From CAWJAP01 sp963834365 (GTDB lineage Bacteria; Acidobacteriota; Vicinamibacteria; Vicinamibacterales; Vicinamibacteraceae), in the NCBI GenBank assembly GCA_963834365.1, contig CAWIBS010000039.1, positions 124,001 to 188,000 on the forward strand: a stretch of DNA of 64,000 nucleotides. Direction: 5' to 3'. This document shows positions 1-12,038 of this stretch, in pieces (the first letter of the stretch is position 1; every line of letters starts with the position of its first letter). The notes below the pieces were generated by a model that worked only from the letters and a program-made list of their open reading frames with translations, did not search any database and had not been told where the DNA came from. A program made the translations under genes and the position numbers.

Positions 1-588
1 AAGCTGGCCGGCACGCGCGCCTACGACCTCGCGAGGCGCGGCCAGCCGGTGACCCCGGCGCCGACGCTGGTGACGGTGCACGACCTGACGCTGGTCTCGT
101 TCGATCGCGATCTCGTGGTCGTGGACGTCATCGGGTCGGCCGGCTTCTATGTGCGATCGCTGGCCCACGACCTGGGCACGGGCTTCGAGGTCGGTGCGCA
201 TCTGACAGCCCTCCGGAGGACCGCAGCCGGGGCGCTGACCGAGCGCGATGCGCTGCCGCTCGCCGACATCGAAGCCGATCCGGCCGGATGTGAGGCCCGC
301 CTACGGCCGCTGACCGCGCTCCTGCCGTCGTGGCCGGCGGCGCGGACGACGGCGGGGGGGCTCGACCGCACCCGGCGGGGCCTGCCGCTGCGGCCGGCAG
401 ATTGTCTCGTCTGGCCGACACGGGAACCCGAGGCAGCGGGTGGGGCGGGCGCAGCCGGCGGATCGCGAACCGGCGACGTCTGCGTGCGCATCGAGGCGGA
501 CGACGGCGCGCTGGTGGCGCTCGCGGCATGGACCGGCGCCGCCGACGGGGCCGGTGACCTTTTGCATCCGCGCGTCGTTCTGGTCTAG
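1..588 (+). CDS. truB: tRNA pseudouridine-55 synthase TruB, C-terminal part (5' end outside window)
   Basis: The reading frame is open from base 1 and gives the last 195 residues of a TruB-like protein. TruB isomerises U55 to pseudouridine in the T loop of tRNAs. Visible family features are the helix YDLARRGQPV near the start and the block GFYVRSLAHDLG (about residues 49-60 of the fragment), which lines the active site in this family. The catalytic aspartate lies upstream of the window. The last ~90 residues are a poorly conserved Gly/Ala-rich tail where a PUA-like domain is expected. The position directly before rpsO and pnp is the usual bacterial truB-rpsO-pnp order. Confidence 0.9.
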   Translation, partial: KLAGTRAYDLARRGQPVTPAPTLVTVHDLTLVSFDRDLVVVDVIGSAGFYVRSLAHDLGTGFEVGAHLTALRRTAAGALTERDALPLADIEADPAGCEARLRPLTALLPSWPAARTTAGGLDRTRRGLPLRPADCLVWPTREPEAAGGAGAAGGSRTGDVCVRIEADDGALVALAAWTGAADGAGDLLHPRVVLV

Positions 589-772
589 GATTGATGGTTG
601 GCGTTCAGCCGGAAAGGGCCGGCAGAGCGCGTAGCGGCGGTTTGGAATCGCGGAAGGCCCGCGTGGCGCGGGAAGCAGTCGGACAATCGGTGCGACCTTT
701 CTGGCGGCCGCGTCGCCCGGCAGGCGCCGGGCAATCCCGCTGATATCTGTACCGCTCGTGGAGGATGACAAC

Positions 773-1042
773 GTGCCCCTGACGAAAGACCGCAAGACCG
801 ACATCATCGAAAACTACCGCACGCACACCACCGACACAGGTTCTCCCGAAGTTCAGGTCGCGATTCTCAGCGACCGCATCAGCTATCTCACCGAGCACTT
901 CAAGTCGCACGCGAAGGACCACCACTCCCGGCGCGGGCTCCTGAAGCTGGTCGGCCAGCGGCGCCGCCTGCTGGATTACGTGAAGACGAAGGATACGGAG
1001 CGGTACGCCAATCTCATCAAGCGGCTCGGCATCCGGAAATAG
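773..1042 (+). CDS. rpsO: 30S ribosomal protein S15
   Basis: The 89-residue product has the normal S15 length and carries the family segments TGSPEVQVAIL and KDHHSRRGLL. S15 binds the central domain of 16S rRNA early in 30S assembly. I chose the GTG at 773 (product starting PLTKDRK) because GGAGGA at 760-765 sits 7 bases upstream. A longer in-frame GTG at 758 would put the ribosome-binding site inside the gene. The 184 bases before it hold no other gene; the inverted repeat CCCGCG/CGCGGG near 658-672 lies in what would be the leader. pnp follows, as in most bacteria. Confidence 0.95.
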   Translation: MPLTKDRKTDIIENYRTHTTDTGSPEVQVAILSDRISYLTEHFKSHAKDHHSRRGLLKLVGQRRRLLDYVKTKDTERYANLIKRLGIRK

Positions 1043-1162
1043 CGCGCGACAGCGTGCCGGCGGCCGCGTCGCCGCGACCGTTCCCGGCGGCCCGCGTGCC
1101 CCTTCGCGCCATCTGCCCTGTCCTGCGGGAATCCGCCAAGCAGCGCCCTCACGCGAACACCC

Positions 1163-3313
<2,151 letters not shown>

Positions 3314-3399
3314 GGTCGCGTCCGGCCCAAAGCTCATCGGTTTCACACGCCGAGGTCTCGCCGGGGACGTCGGCGTTTGTGTGTACACTGAGGCTCCCC

Positions 3400-3779
3400 A
3401 TGCCACGCCGTTCGATCGCGCGCCTCGGCCGGACCGCGGTGGTTGCGATCGCGCTCGTGCTGATCGGGCGCCCAGTCGCGGCCACACGCAGGACGAGCAG
3501 CGCCGGGACGTCACGATCACGGCCGGCGCCGGTGCCTACGACCCGGCCCAGATCGAAGTGCGTGAGAACGAGATCCTGTCGGTGACCTTCGTGGCGACCG
3601 ACGCCCCGCACAGCCTCAACATCGACGCCTACCGCATCGCGAAGCGCGCGGAGCCGGGAAGTCCCGCGCGGTTCGAGCTTCGGGCCGAACGCGCCGGCCG
3701 GTTCCCGTACTACTGCAACCTCACCGCACCCGACGGGCGCGCACACCAGATGCGCGGCGAGCTCGTGGTGCGGAAGTAG
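3400..3779 (+). CDS. Secreted cupredoxin-like (blue copper) protein, one frameshift
   Basis: The ATG at 3400 starts a signal peptide (about 27 residues, hydrophobic core VVAIALVLIG). The mature domain continues in the frame one base back from about 3481; restoring a lost C in GGC(C)CACACG joins them into about 126 residues. The mature part is a single cupredoxin domain. Candidate type-1 copper ligands are the histidine in TDAPHSLNI, the cysteine in FPYYCNL and the histidine and methionine in RAHQM. Such proteins carry electrons or bind copper in the periplasm; the partner is unknown. The 3' end converges with and slightly overlaps the M48 peptidase gene on the other strand. Confidence 0.7.
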
Positions 3780-4879
3780 TCTCTCGTGCCTTGTGCCGTT
3801 CAATGGCGCGCACGCGCTCGCGCACGGTCGGATGTGAGGACAGCAGCCGGCTGAGGGGTGTGGGACGCTCGTCGATCAGGTTGTGCGCCGCGAGCCGGCG
3901 CATCGATCGTGCGAACGCGTCGGGGTTGCGCGTCTCGTCCAGCGCGAACGCGTCGGCGCGCCGCTCGTGACGGCGGGACAGGGCGAGGCCCGCCGGCCTC
4001 GCCAGCGCCGCGATGGCCTGGACGATGAGGCCGAGTGCGGGCAGGGCGGCGAGAATCGATCGAAGCCGTGCCCGGGGAAACCAGGCGCGGCAGCAGCCCG
4101 GCGGCCGCGCCGAAACCTGCGAGGAGCACCAGCAGTCGCCACGCGGCTGCCCGCCACACGTCGCCGTGAATCTGGTGCGCGAGCTCGTGAGCCACGACGA
4201 CCTCGAGCTCGTCGTGGCTGAGCGTCTCCACCAGCGTGTCGCTGAGAATCACGCGACGCTGGCGGCCGAGGCCCACGACGATGGCCTGCGCCTGCCGTGC
4301 GCCGCCGGCATGCCATTGCCGCACGTCCAGCGGCACGCCGACCCGTGTGCCCAGCTCGGTCAGTCGATCGCGCAGCGGCGCGTCGAGCGGCCGCAGCGCG
4401 CCGGATCGCGCGAGCATCGCCGGCAGGACCAGGCTCCACGTGAGATGACCCATCCACAGCGCCACGGCGGCGATCATCCATCCCCAGTCGCCCGACAGGG
4501 CGAACGCCGCGCGGGCGAGGATCGCCGCACCGCAGATCAGCAGTCCGCCGATGACGGCCTCACGCGCATGACGCCGGAGCCAGCTCGCGAGCGACAGACG
4601 TTCGAGCGCGTAGCGGCGCGCGAGCGTCCAGTCCGCGTAGACGTCGAACGGCAGCCGTGCCAGGGCGACCGCCACCAGGATGGACGCGGTCAGGAGCACG
4701 GTGGCGGCCAGCCACGCCGCCGGCACGTGCCAGGTGGCGGACGTGACTGCCCGTGCGAGCGACGGTCCGGCCGGCACCGAGAGGGCAAGGACCAGGAACG
4801 CTGCCGCGTCCCCGCCCAACCGCGACCGCAGCCGGCTGCGGTGATAGCGAGTCGCGCGGTCCTCGTTCAGGCGGGCCAT
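3721..4879 (-). CDS. M48-family membrane metallopeptidase (Ste24/HtpX-like), one frameshift
   Basis: The protein has several N-terminal hydrophobic segments, the zinc motif HELAH at residues 231-235, and the third ligand glutamate in SRRHERRADAFAL further on. These mark M48 peptidases, which cleave membrane or membrane-associated proteins. The first ~265 residues and the C-terminal ~120 are in different frames. One extra base near 4075 explains this, and removing it gives 385 residues. The start ATG lies 12 bases after the smc stop, so the two are probably co-transcribed. The last ~60 bases overlap the convergent cupredoxin gene. It resembles the CAAX-protease (M48A) branch more than HtpX because of the long hydrophobic region before HELAH; the exact substrate is unknown. 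Confidence 0.8.
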
Positions 4880-4891
4880 CGTCCGGCCGCG

Positions 4892-7800
4892 TCAATTCAA
4901 CTTGATCGAGATCGAGCTTCGAGACGCCCGGCTCCTCCATCGTCACGCCGTAGAGCCGATCGGCGATCTCCATCGTCTTGCGATGGTGCGTGACGAGGAT
5001 GAACTGCGTCTGGTCCTGCATGCCGCGCAGCATGTCCACGAAGCGGGCGATGTTGGCATCGTCCAGCGGCGCGTCGATCTCGTCCAGCAGGCAGAAGGGA
5101 GAGGGGCGGTAGCGGAAGAGGGCGAACATGAGGGCCATCGCCGTGAGCGCCTTCTCTCCCCCGAGAGGAGCTGCACGTTCTGGAGCCGCTTGCCGGGCGG
5201 CTGCGCGATGATGTCGATCCCGCTCTCGAGCTCGTCCTGTTCGTCGAGCAGGACCAGGCCGGCGCGGCCGCCGCCGAAGAGCGTCGAGAAGGTCGCCCCG
5301 AAATATTCGTTGATCGTGCCGAAGGCCTCGTGGAAGCGTTCGCGCGTGGTCTTCTCGATCCGCTTGATGGCCTGGCCGGTCTGATCGATCGAATCGAGCA
5401 GGTCCTGGCGTTGCGTGGTGAGGAACGTGTGCCGCTCCTCGAGCTCGTCGAACTGCTCGATGGCCATCATGTTCACGGGCCCGAGCCGATCGATCTTCGC
5501 CTTGAGTTGCGCGATGGCCGCGTCGGGCGTGGCGGCGACGGCGCGCGCCTCGGGCGGGGCGGCGTCGAGCCCCTCGGCCACGTCCTCGGCGTCCTCGCCC
5601 TCGACCGGCTCGTCCACCGATGCCAGCGAGTCGGCCGTCGGGCGGCCCTCGGCGGCGATCCGGGCGACCGAGGCCGCGACCTCCTCGAGCGACATCTGCA
5701 GCGTTTCCTGACAGGAGACGGCGAGGTGTGCGAGGTCTGATTCTGCGGTGGCGCTGGACACCTCGAGCTGCACGGCCTCCTGGCGAATCGCGTCCACCGC
5801 GGCGCGCGCACCGCGAACGTCCTGCTCGACGCCGTGGAACTGCGCCTGCAGCATCGCGGCCGCCTCGTCGCAGCGGGCGACATCGCGCCGCAGGTCCTCG
5901 AAGGCGACGAGGTCGGCATCGAGTCGGACGCGGCTCTCGGCCGCGCCGCGTTCGAGGTCGTCGCGGCGCCGCTCCAGCCGCTCCCGCTCGTCGCCACGCG
6001 CGGCGATTCGGCCGTCGAGCTCGAGCACCGCGGCTTCGAGGCGCCCGACCTCCAGGGCCATCGCCGACGCGCGCTCGACCAGCGCCGCGTGCGCCGCCTT
6101 GGCCTCGGCCGTGCGACGGCTCGTCGCCGTCAGCTGTTCGCGTCCGGCAGCCAGCGCCGACTGCGCGTCGGCGAGCCGCACCTCGGCCGTCTCGCGCTCC
6201 CTGGCCAGCGAGGCGATCGCCTCTCGCGCTTCGGCGGCCTTCGCATCGAGCTGGCGGCGTTCTTCCTCGTACCGCCGGCGCTCGGCCACGCCAAGCTCCT
6301 CGCGGCGTGCCAGCCGGCCCAGTTCCTCGCCGGCGCGCGCCACGTGGAGCTCATGCTGGAGGATGACCTTCTCGTGACGATGCCGATCCGCGTCGAGCGC
6401 GGCGACGCGTTCCTGCGCCTGGGTCGTCGCCGCCGCGAAGCGATCGATCTCGCCGGCGAGCACGTCCCGGGCGACGCGTCCGTCGGCGAGGGACGCGGAG
6501 AGCTCGCGAATCTCGCGCCGGTTCAGGAGAATGCCGTGGCTCTCGTCGGGGACGCCGCCCATGACCAGCGTCCCGCCGCGCGCGAGGTCCCCGGCACGCG
6601 TGACCACGGGCACCGGTCCGAGCGCCGACAGACGAATCGCCTGATCGAGGTCGTCGGCCAGCCAGGCTTCGCCGACGGCCCGGCGGATCGCGTCGCCGTC
6701 GGGTCCCGTGACGCGCAACACGCTCCACAGCGATTGCGCGCCGTCCGGCAACACGTCGTCCGGGCCCGCCGCGCGTCCCCCCGACGCCACCAGAAATCCG
6801 CAACGCCCGGCTGCCCGCTCCCGGATGAACGCCAGTCCGCGGGCGGCGTCGTGGTGCCCGGGCACGACGATGACCTGCAGGAGATCACCGAGCGCGGCTT
6901 CGACCGCGCGTTCGGCGCCGGGATCGACCTCGAGGTGATCGGCGACCGATCCGTGGTGCGACAAGCCGGCGTCGGCACTCGACAGAAGGAGACGAGCCGC
7001 TTCACCGTAGGCGGCACGCGTGGTTTCGAGCTCTTCGAGCGACCGCAGCCGCGCCGCACTTCCGGCCAGGGCCTGCTCGCGCGTTCTGACGTCGCGCTCG
7101 CGCCACTCGCGCTCGATGCGGGCCGTCGCGAGCTCCGACTCGGCGACCTGGCGGGCAGCGCCAACGGACTCGAGGGCGGTCTGCGCGGTCTGCAGGTCGG
7201 CACGGGCCGACGTGCGCTCTCCGGTCAGCCGCTCGATCTCGATGCGCAGATCGGCGGCTTCGACGTCCAGCCGCGAGAGCTCGCCGCCGATGCGATGCCG
7301 TCCCTCTTCTGCCCGTTCGATGACGTGCTGCAGCGTCGTCGTCGCATGGCTGTTCGCATAGAGCTGGCTGCGCGCCGTCTCGACGTCGGACTCGAGGGTC
7401 ACAATGCGGTGCTCGACTTCGGCCAGCGCCGACTCTTCGCCCGCGAGCGACGCCGCCGCCGCATCGCGCTCCGCGTTCGCGCGACCCGCGGCTTCCCGCC
7501 GTCCGGCCATCTCCTCGCGAGCCGGCCCGAGCCGCGCCGTGAGGCCGGCGAGCTCGGCGACGATCTCGGCCACCGTCACCGCCAGCCCCTGCGCCTGCTG
7601 CCTGTCGAAGACGATCTGCTGCTGACGGCGCTCGTTGTCGAGCTCGCGCTGGTGGGCCTCCGCGCGCAGCGCGTTCGCCCTCGCGTCGGCTTCGGTCAGC
7701 TCGATGCGCACGCGCTCGAGATCCGACTCGAGCTCGGCGAGCCGCGCGGCGCCGAGCCGCTCCCGATCGCGCGCCGCCACCAGCGCCTCGCGCGCCAGAC

Positions 7801-8593
7801 GGATGGCCTCACTGAGTTTGTCGAACCGCTGCGCGAAGAGCAGCTGCTCCCACCGTCGCAGCTCTTCGCGGAGCCGGCGATACCGCCTGGCTCTCGCGGC
7901 CTGCCGCTTGAGGGCCGCGCGCTGCCGATCCAGCTCGAAGACGAGATCGTCCACCCTCGTCAGGTTCTGCTGCGCCGCTTCGAGCTTCAGCTCGGCCTGC
8001 CGGCGACGCGACTTGAACTTGGTGACGCCCGCCGCCTCCTCGATCAACTGGCGCCGATCGGTGGGCTTCGAGCTGAGAATCTGACCGATCTTGCCCTGCT
8101 CGATGACGGCGTAGCCCTTGACGCCGACCCCCACGTCCATCAGCAGGTCCTGCACGTCGCGGAGCCGGCAGACGTGGCCGTCGATCAGATACTCGCTCTC
8201 CCCCGACCGATAGAGCCGGCGGCCGACCTCGATGTCGCGGGCAATGGGCTCGTCGATGAGCGGCGGATCGTCGGCGCCGTGGAGGCCCTCGCCGTTGAGC
8301 GGAAGATCGACGGCTCTGGGCGGACGCGCGACGACGCCGCGCAGCCGCAGGCGGACCTCGGCCGCCGCCGTGGCCTTCCGGGCGTCGCTCCCGCCGAAGA
8401 TCACGTCCTCCATGCGCTCGCCGCGAAGACTCTTCACGCTCTGCTCACCCAGCACCCAGGTGATGGCGTCCACGATGTTGCTCTTGCCGCAGCCGTTGGG
8501 GCCGACAATCGCCGTGACGCCGTGATCGAAAGCCACGTCGGCCCGATCAGGGAAGCTCTTGAAGCCTGACAGCTCGAGTCGTTCGAGACGCAT
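4892..8593 (-). CDS. smc: Chromosome partition protein SMC, two frameshifts near the 3' end
   Basis: SMC is the long coiled-coil ATPase that organises and segregates the chromosome with ScpAB. The start ATG gives MRLERLELSGFKSFPDRA, the classic SMC N-terminus, with Walker A GPNGCGKS at residues 31-38. Then follow a long Glu/Arg/Ala-rich coiled coil, a hinge near the middle (GRCGFLVA region), a second coil, the ABC signature and Walker B CLLDEIDAPLDD. The frame breaks at about 5160, where one G is missing from the run encoding SGGEK, and at about 4911, where an extra G splits KLISIKLN. Correcting both restores a 1233-residue protein ending KLN at the TGA 4894-4892. A good sigma-70 promoter lies upstream. 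Confidence 0.93.
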
Positions 8594-8690
8594 GCCGGTA
8601 TACCGACCTGGTGGGATCTCCCCGAAACGATGCGCGCACGGGCCATCGCAGAGCCTGCGGCGATACCGATCGTTTCGGCAGAACGCGGGG

Positions 8691-8719
8691 AGTGTATCAG
8701 TGGCTACAGCTTGTGGCAA
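8691..8719 (-). promoter_or_regulatory. Predicted sigma-70 promoter of smc
   Basis: Read on the minus strand, TTGCCA (8719-8714) and TACACT (8696-8691) are separated by exactly 17 bases. Transcription would start near 8684, giving a leader of about 90 bases before the smc ATG at 8593. It lies between the smc start and the ctpA terminator-like palindrome, where a promoter is expected. Confidence 0.6.
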
Positions 8720-8747
8720 CAGAAACAGAAGCCACAATATGTAGGGA

Positions 8748-8802
8748 GGGACGGGAGCTGATTCTCAACATGCCCTCGATGTTGAGAATCAGCTCCCGTC
8801 CC
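8748..8802. terminator. Perfect 24-bp palindrome at the 3' end of ctpA
   Basis: Two 24-base arms (8748-8771 and 8779-8802) are exact inverted copies around a 7-base loop. The arms begin GGGACGGGAGC. The ctpA stop codon lies inside the right arm, so the end of the coding sequence is part of the hairpin. No clear T run follows on either strand. It probably acts as a terminator or 3' stabiliser between ctpA and smc. A second, related palindrome occurs after infA. Confidence 0.7.
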
Positions 8803-10450
8803 GTCCCCTCAATCGCGGCTTCATCGCGGTCGTGCGGCGACTCTGCGACAGGCGGGTGAGACTCTCCGCCTCTGCGAACTGGCGAAGGGCGAACTGGGAC
8901 TGCGGGTCGTCGCCGACCAGGTGCCGTCGTGCGTCCTCGATCGAGAAGACGGCCATGTCGATTTCGTACCGGACCATGGCGCGGATGAACGCGAGATCCT
9001 TCTGCCAGGCCTCGTCGTCGATCTTGATCCGGGCTTCGGTCGTCAGGAACTGCCGGAATTCCTCGAGCATCCGGTCATCGACCGTGAAGTTGCGAGCGAC
9101 GAGCCGCCGATCCTTGCCGCCCGTGATGCGCGTGTCTCCCGACTCCGAGAACTGCTGGGCGAAGTCGCCAAACGTCTGTCGGCCGGCCAGCATGCGCCCG
9201 AAGCGCGTCGGGTTGAAGCCCTCGACCGGCCCCGCGACGTGGCGGTCGGGCTCGATGCCGCCGCCCGCGAACACCTTGCGGCCGGCATCGGTGTATTTCA
9301 GCTCGCTCGAGCGGTGCTCGCGCGGGCGGTCCTGCTCGCGGTACGAGTAGGTGAGGTATTCGTCGAAGCGTGCCGTCCCACGGCCGCTGAATGAGTCGTC
9401 CGCTCGGCGTGTAGTAGCGGGCGGTCGTCAACGCGAGCCCCGCGTTGTCGCTGATGCGATAGACCGACTGCACGAGCGCCTTGCCGAAGGTCGTCTCGCC
9501 GACGACGAGCGCGCGATCGTGATCCTGCAGCGCGCCGGCGACGATCTCGGAAGCGCTGGCGCTGTTGCGGTTCACCAGCACGACCACCGGCATGCTCGGT
9601 GAGCGTCGCGTCGTCCATCGCGCGATAGTCCTGATCCGAATTGCGGATGCGGCCGCGCGTGTAGACGATCATGTCGCCCCGCGGCAGGAACCGGTTCGCG
9701 ACGCGGATCGCCTGATCAAGCGGCCCGCCCGGGTTGTCGCGCAGGTCGAGCAGCAGCTGCTGCATGCCTTTGGTCTGCAGATCCTTCAACGCGCGGCCCA
9801 GGTCGCGATCCGTGACTTCCGAGAAATCGCGAAGCCGGACGTAGCCGGTGCGCTCGTCCACCATGAACGCGCCCTGCAGCGTCGGGATGTTCACCTCGTC
9901 TCGCTCGACCGTCAGATCGATCAGCTCGTCGAACCCACGACGCTTGATCGACACGTTGACGGACGTGCCCTTGGGTCCCTTCAGTCGCGACACGGCCTTG
10001 TCGCTCGGCCAGCCCTTGGCGCTCTCGCCCTCGATGCGGGCGATGATGTCGCCACGACGGATGCCCCGCCGGAACGCCGGCGAGCCTTCGAAGACGTTGC
10101 CGACCAGGATGTCGCCGTCGATCGACTGGATGCTGATGCCCAGCCCGTAGTAGCGGCCTTCCTGACGCTCGCGCATCTGCGCGTAGCTGCTTGGGGTCGA
10201 GAAAACTCGAATGCGGATCGAGTGTCTGCAGCATGCCGTTGATGGCGCTGTAGACGAGCCGATCCGACTCGATCTTGCCCATGTACTGCGATTCGACCGC
10301 GGCGAGCGCCGCGGTGAAGACGCGGTATTTCTCCTCGACGACATCCTCGGTCGCGAGCAGGCGTGGACCGAACAGGCTGCCAGCACCAGCCGACAGCACG
10401 ATCGCGACAAGGACGGTCGTCAGGACGCGTCGTGTGGGCATGATAGGCAT
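8789..10450 (-). CDS. CtpA-type carboxyl-terminal processing protease (S41), three frameshifts
   Basis: The N-terminus has a signal anchor (RRVLTTVLVAIVLSAGAG). The order after it is an S41 N-terminal segment (VFTAALAAVESQYMGKI), a PDZ domain (about residues 95-175, YYGLGISIQSIDGD) and the S41 catalytic core. The core holds the Ser in NRNSASASEIVAG and the Lys in GETTFGKALVQ. A ~200-residue C-terminal region follows. Three single extra bases (about 10195, 9600 and 9385) break the frame, all in the same direction; removing them gives about 552 residues. Such proteases trim periplasmic proteins from their C-terminus. Start 10450 has GGAGG 12 bases upstream; the ATG at 10441 is an alternative. 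Confidence 0.88.
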
Positions 10451-10477
10451 CGTACCAGACAACCTCCGTGGCTGCAA
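10449..10477 (-). promoter_or_regulatory. Possible promoter overlapping the ctpA start
   Basis: On the minus strand TTGCAG (10477-10472) and TACGAT (10454-10449) are 17 bases apart. If used, transcription would begin around 10442 and the ATG at 10441 would be read from a nearly leaderless message. This conflicts with the Shine-Dalgarno-based choice of 10450, so it is a weak call. Confidence 0.3.
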
Positions 10478-10509
10478 CGATTTCGGGTAATCTCAGGGCC
10501 CGCGGTCGC

Positions 10510-10538
10510 TTGACCCGCCGCGGTCCCGTTTCTATAAT
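10510..10538 (+). promoter_or_regulatory. Near-consensus sigma-70 promoter of tatA-tatC
   Basis: TTGACC at 10510-10515 and a perfect TATAAT at 10533-10538 are separated by 17 bases. This is the best -35/-10 match found in the window. Transcription would start near 10545, leaving a leader of about 150 bases before tatA. Confidence 0.8.
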
Positions 10539-10693
10539 CGGTTCAAGCGTTTGCACACATGACGCTCTGGGTGTTGCGAGCGAGTCGCCGCGGCTGAGAC
10601 AGCCCGCGGGACGAGACGACCCTACGCCACCCGCGACTCGGAATCTCCCGCCCGGCCGATCCCCCGGACGCCCGCCTGGAAGGAGCGCGGACA

Positions 10694-11029
10694 ATGTTTG
10701 GCTCGCTCGGAATGCCCGAACTGGTCGTCATCTTCGTGATCGCCCTCATCATCTTCGGACCGCGCAAGCTGCCGGAGCTGGGGCAATCGCTCGGCCGGAG
10801 CCTCGGCGAGTTCAAACGCGCGTCGAACGAGCTCAAGCACACGCTCGAAGAAGAAGTGCGTCTCGAGGAACAGCGGGAAACCGCCACCCGGTCCACTCCG
10901 ACCCCTGGTCCGACGCCCGTGGAGACGAACGATCACGTCGCGGAACCGGACGCCTCGGGCGAGAGCGCCCACGCCGAGGACACGACGCCTCGCGGCGACG
11001 CCACGACCCCGCGCGGGGCCTATTCGTGA
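10694..11029 (+). CDS. tatA: Twin-arginine translocase subunit TatA/TatB
   Basis: The 111-residue protein has one N-terminal membrane helix (residues 8-20, PELVVIFVIALII), the conserved FGPRKLPELGQSLG hinge and amphipathic helix, and an acidic, Thr/Pro-rich tail. TatA polymers form the channel through which folded twin-arginine proteins cross the inner membrane with TatC. TatA and TatB cannot be separated reliably from sequence at this length; as the only such gene beside tatC it may serve both roles. tatC begins 49 bases later. Confidence 0.92.
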   Translation: MFGSLGMPELVVIFVIALIIFGPRKLPELGQSLGRSLGEFKRASNELKHTLEEEVRLEEQRETATRSTPTPGPTPVETNDHVAEPDASGESAHAEDTTPRGDATTPRGAYS

Positions 11030-11078
11030 CCGGCGCCCTCTTTCCTTCTGACGCACTTCTCCATCGGACGTAGAAGCC

Positions 11079-11876
11079 ATGGCGCTGGTTTCGTTTCCGG
11101 GCACCAAATCGCCGTACCCCAAAGACGACGAGGACTTCGAGGACGATCAGGACGAATCGGGCAAGATGTCGTTTCTGGAGCACCTCGACGAGCTCCGGCG
11201 ACGGATTGTCATTGCGCTGACCTCGGTCCTGGTCGGCTTCGTGGTCGCGCTCTTCTTCATGGAGCCGATCCTCGACTTCGTCTACACGCCGCTGCGCGTG
11301 TACCTGAAGGAAGGCAAGTTCATCTACACCGAGCCGACCGAAGCCTTCATGCTTCGCATGAAGGTGGCGGCACTCGCCGGCCTGTTCCTGGCGCTGCCGG
11401 TGGTCCTGTTCCAGCTTTGGCGGTTTGTCGCGCCGGGGCTGTACGCGAACGAGAAGAAGTTCGTCGTGCCGTTCGTGGCGCTCTCGACCACCTTCTTCAC
11501 GGCGGGCGCGGCGTTCGCGCATTACGTGGCGTTCCCTTGGGCGGTCCAGTTCTTCGCCAGCTTCGAGCGCGCGGACATGACGTTCATGCCGCGGATTGCC
11601 CCCGTCTTTTCTCTGTATGTAAAGACGGTACTCGCGATGGGTGTCGTGTTCGAAATGCCGACACTCGTGTTCTTTCTCGCCAAGATTGGCGTCGCCACTC
11701 CGCGCTGGCTCATCCGCAACTTCAAGTTCGCAGTTCTGCTCATTTTCATCACCGCTGCGGTGCTCACGCCGGGGACTGACCCCGTCTCCCAGCTCATGAT
11801 GGCCGGCCCCATGGTCGCGCTCTACGGACTGAGCATCGGAATTGCTTGGCTAGTAGCGCCGAAGCGCGACATTTGA
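11079..11876 (+). CDS. tatC: Sec-independent protein translocase subunit TatC
   Basis: The 265-residue integral membrane protein begins with an acidic extension of about 28 residues, then the hallmark MSFLEHLDELRRRI, followed by six hydrophobic segments. The block FQLWRFVAPGLYANEKKF between segments 2 and 3 is conserved in TatC. TatC recognises the twin-arginine signal and recruits TatA. It is the second gene of the tat operon. No strong terminator follows, only a short inverted repeat at 11889-11903. Confidence 0.95.
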   Translation: MALVSFPGTKSPYPKDDEDFEDDQDESGKMSFLEHLDELRRRIVIALTSVLVGFVVALFFMEPILDFVYTPLRVYLKEGKFIYTEPTEAFMLRMKVAALAGLFLALPVVLFQLWRFVAPGLYANEKKFVVPFVALSTTFFTAGAAFAHYVAFPWAVQFFASFERADMTFMPRIAPVFSLYVKTVLAMGVVFEMPTLVFFLAKIGVATPRWLIRNFKFAVLLIFITAAVLTPGTDPVSQLMMAGPMVALYGLSIGIAWLVAPKRDI

Positions 11877-11954
11877 CCGCGCGGGCACGACCTCAACCGT
11901 TGAGGCTGGCTGACCAGAATTGCACGTCGCGGCGAGGTATGCGCCTCAGATTCA

Positions 11955-11983
11955 TTGACTTCCGGTGAGCCGTTCCCTACGAT
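11955..11983 (+). promoter_or_regulatory. Predicted sigma-70 promoter of the OmpA-family gene
   Basis: TTGACT (11955-11960) and TACGAT (11978-11983) are 17 bases apart, with a start site expected near 11990. This supports the ATG at 12039 as the true start, since the longer frame starting at 11955 would begin inside the promoter. Confidence 0.6.
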
Positions 11984-12038
11984 ACTGCGCGGGTACCTCA
12001 CGGCGTTCCCGTACTTGAGGATGGAATCAGGGGCACGT

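Noticed and set aside
4013..4993. 326-residue open frame antisense to the M48 peptidase
   Set aside because: Arg/Gln-rich shadow crossing the smc/M48 boundary with no family resemblance.
5834..8569. 911-residue open frame antisense to smc
   Set aside because: It lies wholly opposite a clear smc reading frame; composition is that of a shadow frame and no domain is visible.
4892..8593. smc as a pseudogene
   Set aside because: Two one-base changes restore a complete protein including signature, Walker B and C-terminus in a gene that is normally essential or near-essential.
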